Positions 26,517-35,660 of a stretch of 64,000 bases of DNA are shown in pieces (the first letter of the stretch is position 1; each line of letters opens with the position of its first letter). The translations under genes were made by a program, and so were the position numbers. Below the pieces are notes generated by a model, which was not told the origin of the DNA, searched no databases, and saw only the letters and a program-made list of their open reading frames with translations. The DNA comes from Desulfococcaceae bacterium HSG9. Lineage in GTDB: Bacteria > Desulfobacterota > Desulfobacteria > Desulfobacterales > JAUCGF01. The stretch spans positions 1 to 64,000 of the forward strand of contig JAUCGF010000091.1 in the NCBI GenBank assembly GCA_030378005.1, read 5' to 3'.

Positions 26517-27197
26517 ATGAAGATACTTGTTGTTGCAGCACACCCTGATGACGAAGTCTTGGGATGCGGGGGAACAGTTGCCCGCATGACTAGGGAAGGC
26601 CATGAAGTGTTCATTGCAGTTCTTGGCGAGGGTATTACCTCCCGTTTTGCCGAGAGGAATACACAAGAACGCGATCTTTTAAAGGAGCTTCATGAAAAAA
26701 ACCGTGAAATCGCAACAATGCTGGGTGCAAAAGAGCTTTTTGCATACTCTTTGCCAGATAACAGTTTTGACTCTGTTCCGCTTCTTAAAATTGTCAGAAT
26801 CACAGAGGAACTGATCGGCAAAATTCATCCGGAAGTTGTATATACCCATCACGGAGGAGACCTGAATATCGACCATGCAATAACATTTCGGGCAGTGATG
26901 ACGGCAACTCGCCCGATGAAAGGTTGCCCGGTCAGGCAGATTTACACATTTGAAATCCCCTCATCAACAGAGTGGGCGTTTGGCAAGTTTTCAGATATTT
27001 TTGACCCAAATACATTTGTGGACATCAGTTCCACACTTGATTTGAAGATTCAGGCTATGAAACAATATGAAAGTGAAGTACGGCAGTTTCCGCATCCCCG
27101 TTCTTCAAAAGCGCTTCAGGCTACCGCAGAAAAATGGGGAAGCGTTGCCGGACTGGAAGCGGCTGAAGCTTTTCAGTTGATTCGCAAAATTTGCTAA
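26517..27197 (+). CDS. PIG-L family N-acetyl-sugar deacetylase
   Basis: A 226-residue protein with the PIG-L/LmbE signature AHPDDEVLGCGGT at residues 9-21, where His, Asp and Asp bind zinc. The second metal-site histidines lie in YTHHGGDLNIDH (about 111-122). These enzymes remove acetyl groups from N-acetylated sugars, typically GlcNAc conjugates. Similar genes are common in pseudaminic and legionaminic acid clusters. A free amine made here could be the target of the formyltransferase domain at 23182; that is inference. GGAAGG precedes the ATG. Confidence 0.87.
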   Translation: MKILVVAAHPDDEVLGCGGTVARMTREGHEVFIAVLGEGITSRFAERNTQERDLLKELHEKNREIATMLGAKELFAYSLPDNSFDSVPLLKIVRITEELIGKIHPEVVYTHHGGDLNIDHAITFRAVMTATRPMKGCPVRQIYTFEIPSSTEWAFGKFSDIFDPNTFVDISSTLDLKIQAMKQYESEVRQFPHPRSSKALQATAEKWGSVAGLEAAEAFQLIRKIC

Positions 27198-27357
27198 TCT
27201 CAGCAGATCGCATCCAATTTACAGTTTTATGCGAATTTGATATGCAGGCTGGGTCAGAAAAGTGTCAGTTAGTTTTTTGGCTTCAATGAAGAATGCCAAA
27301 AGTTCTCTGGATTCCGGTCTGAACTTGAAACTCGAAACTTCTGACGCGAGAATGAAT

Positions 27358-28407
27358 ATGAAGAATTATATCACCATTAATAACAGAAAAATCAGTACTG
27401 GACACCCGGTTTACATTATTGCTGAAATGTCGGCCAACCATAACCAGGATTTCGGCCAAGCAGTGAAAATAATTGAAGCCGCCAAAGAAGCAGGCGCTGA
27501 CGCTGTCAAACTTCAGACCTACACACCGGATACTATCACCATCAATTGTGATAATGAATATTTCCGTATTAAAGGTACGATATGGGAAGGAAAAAACCTT
27601 TACGATTTGTATGGTGAAGCTTATACTCCCTGGAAATGGCAGTCCAAACTGAAAGAAATTGCGGACAATCTCGGACTCGACCTTTTTTCTACTCCTTTTG
27701 ATCCGACAGCAGTTGATTTTCTGGAAAAAATGAATGTACCTGCTTATAAGATCGCTTCATTTGAAGTAACTGATATTCCCTTATTACGCAAAATAGCACA
27801 AACCGGCAAACCCATTATTATGTCCACCGGCATGGCAACCCTCGGAGAAATTGATGAAGCGGTTCAGACCATCAGAAATACGGGTGGAAATCAAATCGCT
27901 CTTCTCAAATGTACCAGTGCATATCCTGCTCCTGTGGAAGAGGCAAACCTGAAAACCATTCCGCATCTAGCCCAGGCTTTCGGATCTCCCACGGGGTTAT
28001 CGGATCATACCATGGGAAGTACTGTTGCCATAGCTTCCGTAGCCCAGGGTGCATCCATTATTGAAAAACACTTCACCCTTTCCCGTTCAGGTCCGGGGCC
28101 GGACAGTTCTTTTTCTATGGAACCGAAAGAATTCAAAGAGATGGTGAATGCTATTCGCATAGTTGAAAAAGCACTTGGCACGGTCAGATATGAAGTAACT
28201 GAAAAAGAGAAAGCCAGCAGGGTATTCAGAAAATCACTCTTTGTTGTAAAAGATATTAACGCTGGAGAAAGATTTACACCGGATCATGTCCGAGCAATCC
28301 GACCCGGAAACGGATTGCATCCTCGTCATATTGAAAATATTATCGGTCGTACCGCTAAACGAGAGATCAGACGAGGAAGCCCTTTATCATGGGATATTTT
28401 AGGTTGA
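27358..28407 (+). CDS. pseI: Pseudaminic acid synthase, PseI
   Basis: A 349-residue NeuB-family enzyme. It condenses 6-deoxy-AltdiNAc with phosphoenolpyruvate to give pseudaminic acid. Motifs: IIAEMSANHNQDF (about 17-29), DAVKLQTYTPDT (about 47-58), FSTPFDPTAVDF and STGMATLGEI in the barrel, and a C-terminal antifreeze-like SAF domain (about 285-349). The ATG at 27358 is preferred over 27352 because GAG sits 7 bases before it and the length fits the family; an open frame extends to 27262. It closes the PseB-C-G-I-F set, so the pathway is complete within the window. Confidence 0.93.
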   Translation: MKNYITINNRKISTGHPVYIIAEMSANHNQDFGQAVKIIEAAKEAGADAVKLQTYTPDTITINCDNEYFRIKGTIWEGKNLYDLYGEAYTPWKWQSKLKEIADNLGLDLFSTPFDPTAVDFLEKMNVPAYKIASFEVTDIPLLRKIAQTGKPIIMSTGMATLGEIDEAVQTIRNTGGNQIALLKCTSAYPAPVEEANLKTIPHLAQAFGSPTGLSDHTMGSTVAIASVAQGASIIEKHFTLSRSGPGPDSSFSMEPKEFKEMVNAIRIVEKALGTVRYEVTEKEKASRVFRKSLFVVKDINAGERFTPDHVRAIRPGNGLHPRHIENIIGRTAKREIRRGSPLSWDILG

Positions 28408-28707
28408 AACCAAATTTTTTCAGAACCGCTGAAAATTGGATTTGCTGAGGTATCTCTATAATGAGTGACACTCGCTCTTTGTTACAAAATGCAACTGTTT
28501 ATTCAATATCCAATATTCTGAATGCAGTTATTCCTTTCCTGTTACTGCCCATTCTTACGCGTGTTCTTGAGCCTTCGGAATATGGTATGCTTGCCATGTT
28601 TAATGCAACATTGGGGGTTTTGGGGGGCTTTTACAGTTTTAAATGTTCACGGAGCAGTGAATGTGCGCTTTGTGATCAAACAAATATTGACCTTTCAAGA
28701 TATGTAG

Positions 28708-28876
28708 CCCTAAATTGAGCGATTCTTAACACGCAAAGTGATTTATCTTGCTGAAATTATAAAAAATTATTACAAATTGATTTTTCACCCATTGGGTGAA
28801 AATCCTAAATACACAAAAAGTTTTATATATCAAAGTGTTATGGTGACTTTAAACTAAAGAATCGCTCAATTTAGGG
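28708..28876. mobile_element. 169-bp MITE-like element inserted in wzx
   Basis: Perfect 20-bp terminal inverted repeats: CCCTAAATTGAGCGATTCTT (28708-28727) and its complement (28857-28876). The interior is AT-rich, has no coding potential and contains a central palindrome (TTTTCACCCATTGGGTGAAAA, about 28783-28803). It is non-autonomous; the mobilising transposase is not in the window. The flanking bases are TAG on both sides. Confidence 0.85.
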
Positions 28877-28951
28877 TAGTACCACAACTCGTAAATTCGT
28901 CACCCCCTCTCTTATAATGACTAAGGGGCGAATTTCCAAGTTGCTGTAGTA
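28877..28951. repeat. Second, 75-bp inverted-repeat element next to the MITE
   Basis: Imperfect terminal arms (TAGTACCACAACTCGTAAATTCG against the complement of CGAATTTCCAAGTTGCTGTAGTA; about 18 of 23 bases match) surround a short core with CACCCCC/GGGG pairing. It lies directly between the 169-bp element and the point where wzx sequence resumes, so two insertions appear to be nested or in tandem. Confidence 0.55.
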
Positions 28952-29032
28952 GGTTCATGTATTTGTATATTGGCGATAAGTATCTTTGCAACCTTAATGA
29001 TAGCACTCAAACGAGAAAGGAAGCCCAATATT

Positions 29033-30001
29033 ATGGTCAAAATGGTAAGTCAGAGTGAAAAAAATACACCCTGCACAGTCTGCGGAAGCCGAGATTCATC
29101 AATTGTGCTGAAAAAATACGATGACTCGGGAGAAGAGAATATAGAGCTTTGTGAATGCCATTATTGTGGAACCATATTCCAAGACGCTTTTAGAAATGAC
29201 TATTCGCCTCATTTATATGAATATTATGCAACAAGAAAAGACAAAGAAAAATCTGATTTGTATAATCCTATCAATGAAATCCGATGTAAGCAGTTGCTAT
29301 CTTCATTTAGCAAGTTTGCGCCTGGAAAAACCATGTTGGATATTGGATGTGGGCAGGGGCAATTTGTTGACATTGCGCTGAATCTTGGTTGGGATATTTC
29401 TGGCATTGATCTCTCAGAATCAGCAGTGGATTTATGCCAAAAGTTTGGTTTGCCAGTTAGTAAACTGGATATTTTTTCATCAACCCTAAAACCATCTAGC
29501 TTCGATATGTGTATAATATCCGAAGTAATTGAACATGTGTCTAACCCTGTAAAATTTATCAATAGAGTTGAGGAACTATTAAAACCAAGGGGAGGGGTGT
29601 ATTTTACAACGCCAAATTTTTCTTCGTTGGACAGGAAAATGTTGGGAAGCCATTGGCGCGCTATTAATCGTGAACACCTTATTTATTTCACACCTCAGAG
29701 CATAAGGCATTTAATTCAAAAATATACCTCTCTCAATATAGAATATGTCCGAACTCAAAATATATCTATGCCAGCGCTAAAATATTTTGTCCAAAAGAAT
29801 TTTTTTAGACGAATTCTTGATCAGAAAGAGGTAACAGTGAATGCACCTGACGGACAAATTGTTCGAAAAAATGAACAGGATTTACGTAGAAAAATCGAAT
29901 CTTCTTATATTTTAAGGACTATTAAATTGGGAGCCAACAAAATTCTTAATTTGACTGGCTTGGGTTCTTCTCTGGTTGTCCTTTGTAAGAAGCGTATGTG
30001 A
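29033..30001 (+). CDS. Class I methyltransferase with N-terminal zinc ribbon
   Basis: A 322-residue protein. The N terminus has two CxxC-type pairs (CTVCG near residue 14 and CHYCG near 43), a zinc-ribbon arrangement seen in sugar methyltransferases. The SAM site is MLDIGCGQGQFVDIA (about residues 101-115), followed by GIDLSESAV and SEVIEHVSNP. A C-terminal extension from about residue 225 is basic and unassigned. The ATG at 29033 is the first after the wzx remnant, with AAAGGA upstream; the open frame runs back into the flippase fragment, so the gene's 5' end abuts or replaced the lost wzx 3' end. Likely a glycan O- or C-methyltransferase. Confidence 0.75.
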   Translation: MVKMVSQSEKNTPCTVCGSRDSSIVLKKYDDSGEENIELCECHYCGTIFQDAFRNDYSPHLYEYYATRKDKEKSDLYNPINEIRCKQLLSSFSKFAPGKTMLDIGCGQGQFVDIALNLGWDISGIDLSESAVDLCQKFGLPVSKLDIFSSTLKPSSFDMCIISEVIEHVSNPVKFINRVEELLKPRGGVYFTTPNFSSLDRKMLGSHWRAINREHLIYFTPQSIRHLIQKYTSLNIEYVRTQNISMPALKYFVQKNFFRRILDQKEVTVNAPDGQIVRKNEQDLRRKIESSYILRTIKLGANKILNLTGLGSSLVVLCKKRM

Positions 30002-30095
30002 ACCAATATTTTGGGAATTCACATGGAGCAGAAATGGCATTCGGATAATATATTGATTATTATAACAGTTTGTCTGCAAATATAGGAATTATAAC

Positions 30096-31931
30096 ATGGT
30101 AGAGTTGCTTAACAAACTTGCTTTTCTTATTGATAAAAAGTCAAAAAGGAAAGCTGTTTATATGTTAGGTATCATGCTTTTTGGTGCTGGATTTGAAGCC
30201 ATAGGAGTCGGCTTAATATTCCCTTTTATTTCTTTGATGAGCAACCCTGATTTGCTTGATACCAATGAAAAACTGAACTGGCTTTTTGCACTTTCAAGAC
30301 TGGAGTCTCATCAACAATTTGTTATGGTTATGGCTGTTGTCCTTTTTGCATTGTTCTTGCTCAAGGGTGTTTACATCGCATTTATGAATTATGCTCAGTT
30401 CTCTTTTGCCTTCAAAAACCAAGTCATGCTTTCACGGCGATTATTTTCCTATTACCTTCAAAGTCCTTATGCATTGCATATCCAGCGCAACTCATCGGAA
30501 CTCCTGAAAAATGTGAATTCTGAGTCCTTGTGGGTTTTTCATCATGTTATGGTTCCATGTCTAACGGTTGTCAGTGAATCAATAGTTTTGCTGTTCATTA
30601 GTTCTCTACTGATTTGGACAGCACCTGTTGCTACTCTCACATCACTTTTACTCCTTGGATGTTCTAGCAGCCTGTTTTATTGGAAAATCAGAAAAAAAGC
30701 GCGAATGTTTGGCAAAAAGCAACAATTCCACATGGGCAAGATGATTCAATGGGTCAATCAGGGCATAGGAGGTATCAAGGATGTGAAAATAAAAAGAAAA
30801 GAGAAATATTTTGTCTGTGAATATACTATAAGCAGTGAGGCATATGCACATGCCAATATATATTTAAAAACCGTTTCTGTAATTCCCAGACTTTTTCTTG
30901 AGGTTATAGGCATTGGGTCGATACTCCTTTTAAGCATATTTATTATAGCTAAAGGGCAGGATATAGGCACCTTCATTCCTTATCTTGGGCTTTTTGCAAT
31001 GGCAGCTATGCGAATGATACCATCAGTAAATAGAATCATTTCCTCTCTCACAGGAATGCGTTTTTTTGCAGCAAGTGTAGATGCTGTTTACGGTGATCTT
31101 GCCAATATTGAACAACTAAAAAAAGGTTCATCTGAAAGAACTGAACCAGGGAACTGTAACCCAATTGCTATGTCAGTGTTTAAAGATCGGATAGAAATTA
31201 GGCAGGTAACATTTTATTATCCGAAACGAGAGAATGCTGTATTGAAAAATATTTCGCTAAAGATCGCTAAAGGTTCTCTTGTTGGCTTCGCGGGAACTTC
31301 TGGTTCAGGAAAGTCAACCCTTATTGATGTGATTCTAGGATTGATGGATCCTCAAAAAGGCTGTGTCTTGATTGATAATAAATCAATAAAAAAGAATCTC
31401 ATTTCATGGCAGCAAAGAATTGGATATATACCACAATTTGTATACCTTCTAGACGATACAATACGGCGGAACGTAGCCTTTGGTGAGTTGGACTCTGAAA
31501 TAGACGATAACAAGGTATGGCAATCTTTACAGACAGCCAAATTAGCGACATTTGTTCAGGATCTAACAAAAGGGCTTAATACTATAGTAGGAGAAAACGG
31601 TGTAAATTTGTCTGGTGGGCAAAAGCAAAGACTGGGTATCGCCCGCGCATTATATAAAAATATAGACACTATTGTCATGGACGAGGCTACATCTGCATTG
31701 GATGCAGAGACTGAGAGCAAAATCAGCAATGAAGTTTTCCAGTTAAAAGGCAAAAAAACAATCCTTATGGTGGCTCATCGGTTGACTGCCCTTGCCAACT
31801 GTGACTGCATTTTTTTGCTTAAACATGGCGAAATAGCCAACTATGGCACATTTGAACAGCTTAAGAACTCAGATACATATTTTCAATCTTTACTTCATTC
31901 ATCAAATTCTGCTGGTAAATCAAATTGTTAG
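30096..31931 (+). CDS. ABC transporter (membrane plus ATPase), PglK-like glycan flippase
   Basis: A 611-residue half-transporter. Six membrane helices lie in about residues 20-335. The ATPase domain has Walker A GTSGSGKST (about residues 405-413), signature LSGGQKQR (about 506-513), Walker B TIVMDEATSALD and an H-loop AHRL. It most resembles PglK/MsbA-type exporters that flip undecaprenyl-diphosphate-linked oligosaccharides. That fits its place: the wzx gene just upstream is dead and PglA/PglC-like transferases lie downstream. Lipid A flipping by a paralog of MsbA is the main alternative. No substrate-binding protein is adjacent, as expected for an exporter. Confidence 0.83.
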   Translation: MVELLNKLAFLIDKKSKRKAVYMLGIMLFGAGFEAIGVGLIFPFISLMSNPDLLDTNEKLNWLFALSRLESHQQFVMVMAVVLFALFLLKGVYIAFMNYAQFSFAFKNQVMLSRRLFSYYLQSPYALHIQRNSSELLKNVNSESLWVFHHVMVPCLTVVSESIVLLFISSLLIWTAPVATLTSLLLLGCSSSLFYWKIRKKARMFGKKQQFHMGKMIQWVNQGIGGIKDVKIKRKEKYFVCEYTISSEAYAHANIYLKTVSVIPRLFLEVIGIGSILLLSIFIIAKGQDIGTFIPYLGLFAMAAMRMIPSVNRIISSLTGMRFFAASVDAVYGDLANIEQLKKGSSERTEPGNCNPIAMSVFKDRIEIRQVTFYYPKRENAVLKNISLKIAKGSLVGFAGTSGSGKSTLIDVILGLMDPQKGCVLIDNKSIKKNLISWQQRIGYIPQFVYLLDDTIRRNVAFGELDSEIDDNKVWQSLQTAKLATFVQDLTKGLNTIVGENGVNLSGGQKQRLGIARALYKNIDTIVMDEATSALDAETESKISNEVFQLKGKKTILMVAHRLTALANCDCIFLLKHGEIANYGTFEQLKNSDTYFQSLLHSSNSAGKSNC

Positions 31932-31977
31932 GTTTTACAAGCACCTGACTTTAAAAATGAAAGGATAAGGCAAATAT

Positions 31978-33375
31978 ATGGATAAATTTAAAACCAATAC
32001 CCTTTTCCCGATTGAAACAATTAATCGAGAGTTGGATTTCAGATTGTTCCTTGCGGTGATGGCAGCCAATTCATCTCATCGAATATTTGTTGGACAGCAT
32101 AATGTACTTGACAAACTTATTCCGTACATGAAAGGTGGGATATATGTTGGAAAAACTTTGTTCAAAACGTCTTTCCCGACAGATTTAAGTTATTATCGTC
32201 TTTTAAAGAAACAAGGTTTCTCCATAGTGCATTTGGATGAAGAAGGCGCTTTCTATGCTGGTGACGAAGATAACTGGCGTAGGGTTTTGGATATCCGGCT
32301 TGATCCATCGGTTTTAAAAAGAGACGATTTTATTTGCACTTGGGGAGACTTTCAAAAAAAGCACTATATCTCAAAAAATCCTGAACTTGCACAAAATATT
32401 CGAGTAACAGGTCACCCACGATTTGATCTATATAAAAAAATATATAGGCATTACTTTGAACAGGAGGCAAAACTAATAAAGGAAAAATATGGACACTACA
32501 TTCTTATAAATACTAATTTAACTACTGCAAATAATGGCTTTGGTTTGAGGATTACATTTTCATCTCAATATGGATACCTCCCAAAAGATCAAAATAAAAG
32601 AATGTCTGTTGTAAGACGGTGGGCACAAGCAAATCATGTTCTTAGTAATATGGTGGCTTTAATTCACAGGTTGAGTTTTGAATTTCCAGATTTTTCGATA
32701 GTGGTTCGTCCCCATCCTTCAGAGGAACAGAATTTTTATCGAACCGTATTTTCCGGGGTGGAAAATATCCATGTTGTTCATTCCGGGCCTGTCGGTCATT
32801 GGATAGTTGCTGCTGAAGTTCTAATCCATGATGGTTGTACTACTGCTGTTGAAGCGTATTTGGCAGATACACAGATAATTAGTTTTAAACCATACGAAAA
32901 TGATCAAGAGAGCTTTAATCTTCCTAACCTTTTAGGGAATATATGTTCGACTGAAGAAAAAGTGGTAGCTTTAATCAAAAAGATTCAGGCAGGTGAAAGC
33001 ATTAAGTGGGAGAATAATATAGGGCAAAAAGAGTTTGGCCTGTTTGAAAATTTTTCAAGTGAAGCTTTTAAGCCAGTCTTGAATGTAATTGAGGAAGCAC
33101 AAACGAAACTTTCTTCAAATTTCAAAACCCCTAGTTTGACCACACTACGGTTGATGGAGAATTCACGACAGATAAAAGATGTTCCCAAAAAGGTATTTCG
33201 GCCTTTTTTTTCAGAAAAGATGGCCAATTACCGAACCTGCTACAATAAGTTTTATGGATTTGACAAAAAAGTAATCCAGCAGAAAATGGATTTGATACAG
33301 AAAATGCTTGACAAGTCTGTCAATTTTTCTCTGATAAGCGACTCTTTAATGATTATTGATTCAAAAGAGCAATAA
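31978..33375 (+). CDS. Surface carbohydrate biosynthesis protein, GT-B-like
   Basis: A 465-residue protein of a family found in sialic-acid-like sugar clusters and annotated only as surface carbohydrate biosynthesis. It starts LFPIETINRELDFRLFLAV, contains GHPRFDLY (about residue 143) and VVRPHPSEEQN (about 242) and a DGCTTAVEAYL segment (about 285), which together resemble the C-terminal donor-binding half of GT-B folds such as CDP-glycerol transferases. No membrane segments. It may be the nonulosonate (pseudaminic acid) transferase of this locus, but that is inference. GGATAAGG precedes the ATG. Confidence 0.6.
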   Translation: MDKFKTNTLFPIETINRELDFRLFLAVMAANSSHRIFVGQHNVLDKLIPYMKGGIYVGKTLFKTSFPTDLSYYRLLKKQGFSIVHLDEEGAFYAGDEDNWRRVLDIRLDPSVLKRDDFICTWGDFQKKHYISKNPELAQNIRVTGHPRFDLYKKIYRHYFEQEAKLIKEKYGHYILINTNLTTANNGFGLRITFSSQYGYLPKDQNKRMSVVRRWAQANHVLSNMVALIHRLSFEFPDFSIVVRPHPSEEQNFYRTVFSGVENIHVVHSGPVGHWIVAAEVLIHDGCTTAVEAYLADTQIISFKPYENDQESFNLPNLLGNICSTEEKVVALIKKIQAGESIKWENNIGQKEFGLFENFSSEAFKPVLNVIEEAQTKLSSNFKTPSLTTLRLMENSRQIKDVPKKVFRPFFSEKMANYRTCYNKFYGFDKKVIQQKMDLIQKMLDKSVNFSLISDSLMIIDSKEQ

Positions 33376-33414
33376 ATATTCCAAAATCTACATTTTTTAG
33401 TCGGAGGTCTGAAC

Positions 33415-34539
33415 ATGAATGAAAAAATTAAAATCCTATTCGTTATACCAAACCTCCAAGGAGGAGGTGCCGAACGAGTTTTCGTACATCTAATAAGGCA
33501 TATTGATCGTGAACAATTTGTTCCTTTTCTTGCAATTGGCAGTTTAGAGGGGGCCTACCTGAGATATCTGCCAAAGGATATTCCGATCTATGAGTTGAAT
33601 GCATCTCGTGCGCGCAAGGCACTCATTCCACTTATTCGTCTTGTTCGGCGATTGCGTCCTGACATTGTTTTTTCCACACTTGGATTGAGCGTTGCTGTCG
33701 CAATGCTTAGACCATTTATACCGCGAGACACTCTCTTGATAGCCCGTTCAGGTAATAGTATAAGTGCTTATCTTAAGGATGTTGGGCGTGAAAATATTAT
33801 TAAAAAGATAATTTATTGGCTTGCAAATGTCTTAATATTTAAAAGTAGCCATTGTGTTATTGCTCAAAGCAATTTTATGCTACAGGATGCACTTAATACT
33901 CTTCCTGTTGATAAAAAGAAAATTAAAACAATTTATAATCCTGTTGACATCTCGTATATTTTAAAGATTGTTGGAGATTTGAAACCAAGTTTTCATGGTT
34001 CAGGCCCTCATTTGGTTGCAGTTGGTCGACTTCATTGGCAAAAGGGCTACGATATTTTGCTTAAAGCACTTCCGAATGTTTGCAAGTTATATCCCGAGGG
34101 AACTCTGACAATTCTTGGAGAAGGAGAGGAGCGGTTGCATTTGGAATCTCTGGCTATAGAATTGAAAATTGAGAATAATATTCGATTTCTTGGCTTTGTT
34201 GATAATCCTTATCCCTATATCCAAAAAGCAGATATGCTTGTTTTATCTTCACGCTATGAGGGGTTTGCAAATGTCCTTTTAGAATCTTTGGCTCTCGGCA
34301 CCCCTGTTATTGCAACAGATTGTCCAGGAGGCAATAGGGAAGTGATTACTGATGGTGTCAATGGGTGGCTTTCACCAAATGAATATCCCGCAGGTCTGTC
34401 AGATGTAATATTAAAAGCACTGAACAATTTAGAAGCAATCGATTCTAAAGCAATGATGTATGATATAAGCAAACGATTTAACGTCGGAACGATTTGCAAA
34501 GAGTATGAAAAAATCTTTTTAGAGACAATTAATCAGTGA
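33415..34539 (+). CDS. Glycosyltransferase family 4
   Basis: A 374-residue GT-B glycosyltransferase. It has the acceptor-side GGGAERVFVHL near residue 17 and the donor-side signature SRYEGFANVLLESLALGTPVI (about 280), the E-x7-E motif of GT4. Expected to add one sugar to the lipid-linked repeat unit at the cytosolic face; donor and linkage are unknown. GGAGG lies 8 bases before the ATG. It is intact and of normal length. Confidence 0.88.
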   Translation: MNEKIKILFVIPNLQGGGAERVFVHLIRHIDREQFVPFLAIGSLEGAYLRYLPKDIPIYELNASRARKALIPLIRLVRRLRPDIVFSTLGLSVAVAMLRPFIPRDTLLIARSGNSISAYLKDVGRENIIKKIIYWLANVLIFKSSHCVIAQSNFMLQDALNTLPVDKKKIKTIYNPVDISYILKIVGDLKPSFHGSGPHLVAVGRLHWQKGYDILLKALPNVCKLYPEGTLTILGEGEERLHLESLAIELKIENNIRFLGFVDNPYPYIQKADMLVLSSRYEGFANVLLESLALGTPVIATDCPGGNREVITDGVNGWLSPNEYPAGLSDVILKALNNLEAIDSKAMMYDISKRFNVGTICKEYEKIFLETINQ

Positions 34540-34696
34540 ACATTTTAAAGGCTAACATACAAAGTCGGGAAGGCAGAGCAGATGAAATAAGGGCAGAATG
34601 TGTTTTAAATGAAAATTTTGGCTAAAAATGGCTGAAGGATAACTGATAAGAAAGAGCATTGAGCATACTTTTTAACACCCTTTTGAAGGAGAACTA

Positions 34697-35243
34697 ATGG
34701 AAAATAATAATGTAAAAAAGTTGGGATTTATCGCGACCGTTAAAAAAGATTTTCATCACTTTTTAGACGGGCCGCTTTATAAGTCCCATTTGCGCTTGAC
34801 GGCGATACGTCTTTTACGCACTTTTATTACTCCAGAGTTTAAGTTATCGTATTAATAATATATTATATCATAAAGGCTATAAAACAACTGCATATTTTCT
34901 TTATTTGCATACTAAGAAAAAATATGGCTGCGATATTCACCCGGAGGCAACTATTGGACCCGGTTTGCGAATAGCCCACTGCTCAGATATCGTTATAGGA
35001 CCTTTGGCAATCATTGGTTCAGATGTGGAGATATTTAATGGTGTTACGATTGGCAAGACAAAGCGAAGAAGGAGTGAAAGATGCATGCCAACTATTGGTA
35101 ATCGCGTCATGATAGGAACTGGGGCAAAATTGTTAGGAGCGATTAATATTGGTAATGAAAGTCTTATCGGTGCTAATTCTGTTGTCCTACAGTCCGTGCC
35201 TGATGGTGCATCTGCTGTAGGAGTGCCTGCACATATTATTTGA
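34697..35243 (+). pseudogene. Serine acetyltransferase-like (CysE/WcaB) gene with a frameshift
   Basis: The ATG at 34697 (AAGGAG 6 bases upstream) opens a frame that ends at TAA 34853-34855 after 52 codons. In the +1 frame from about 34845 the family sequence continues: LSYRINNILYHKGYKT, then GCDIHPEATIGPGLRIAH, then hexapeptide repeats (IVIGPLAIIGSDVEIFNGV) to the stop at 35243. Together they make one hexapeptide-repeat acetyltransferase of about 180 residues. Either it is a pseudogene or a one-base sequence error. The C-terminal frame alone from 34905 is unlikely to be functional because the N-terminal helical part is missing. Confidence 0.75.
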
Positions 35244-35660
35244 GGGGTGGTAGCGAGTGATAAATATGATTCATTAATTTATCAAGAATCAATTTTTTCA
35301 ATTATTTCAATATGCTAATGAAAAAGCCAAAACTTATAGACCTATCCGAATTTTTGTATCTGTTTAATTGGTTCAAGCCATAGAACATCAGCATTGAACG
35401 GCATGAGGAAAAGAAAAAAAGAGAAAAAGAACCAAAACAAAGCGCACATAATGTTTCGTTTTAGAATGGCCTGCTCACATATAAAAATTCTGCTACCTGT
35501 TTACCGGTGAATATTTTTTTATCGTATCAGGGCACTCAGGAATATGATATGAAGTCAAAGAAAACTGAATTTTAACCTTGATGAGTATATGTTTCATTAA
35601 AGAACCATTCAGCTATCTGTGTTGCTCGTTACCTCTTAGAAAAAGGGATAAATACTTAAA
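35244..35660. other. 417 bp without a recognisable gene
   Basis: AT-rich sequence with stops in all frames and no clear inverted repeats. Purine-rich runs occur near 35408-35440. It might hold decayed coding DNA or a promoter for the following gene, but I can support neither. Confidence 0.5.

Larger units (their letters stand above)
28461..29032 (+). pseudogene. Remnant of a Wzx-type flippase, split by two small elements
   Basis: From ATG 28461 the frame gives LLQNATVYSISNILNAVIPF and RVLEPSEYGMLAMFNATLGV, the N terminus of a Wzx/RfbX flippase. The frame then slips (near the GGGGGG run at 28619) to NVHGAVNVRF, slips back to DQTNIDLSRYV, and is cut at 28707 by inserted DNA. Coding resumes at about 28949 as VGSCICILAISIFATLMIAL, joining exactly after RYV. 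GTAG flanks both sides of the insert (28704-28707 and 28949-28952). Only about 120 of the usual 400 or more residues survive before the next gene begins. Confidence 0.75.

Noticed and set aside
34905-35243. Stand-alone hexapeptide acetyltransferase
   Set aside because: The family N terminus lies upstream in another frame; better explained as a frameshifted single gene.
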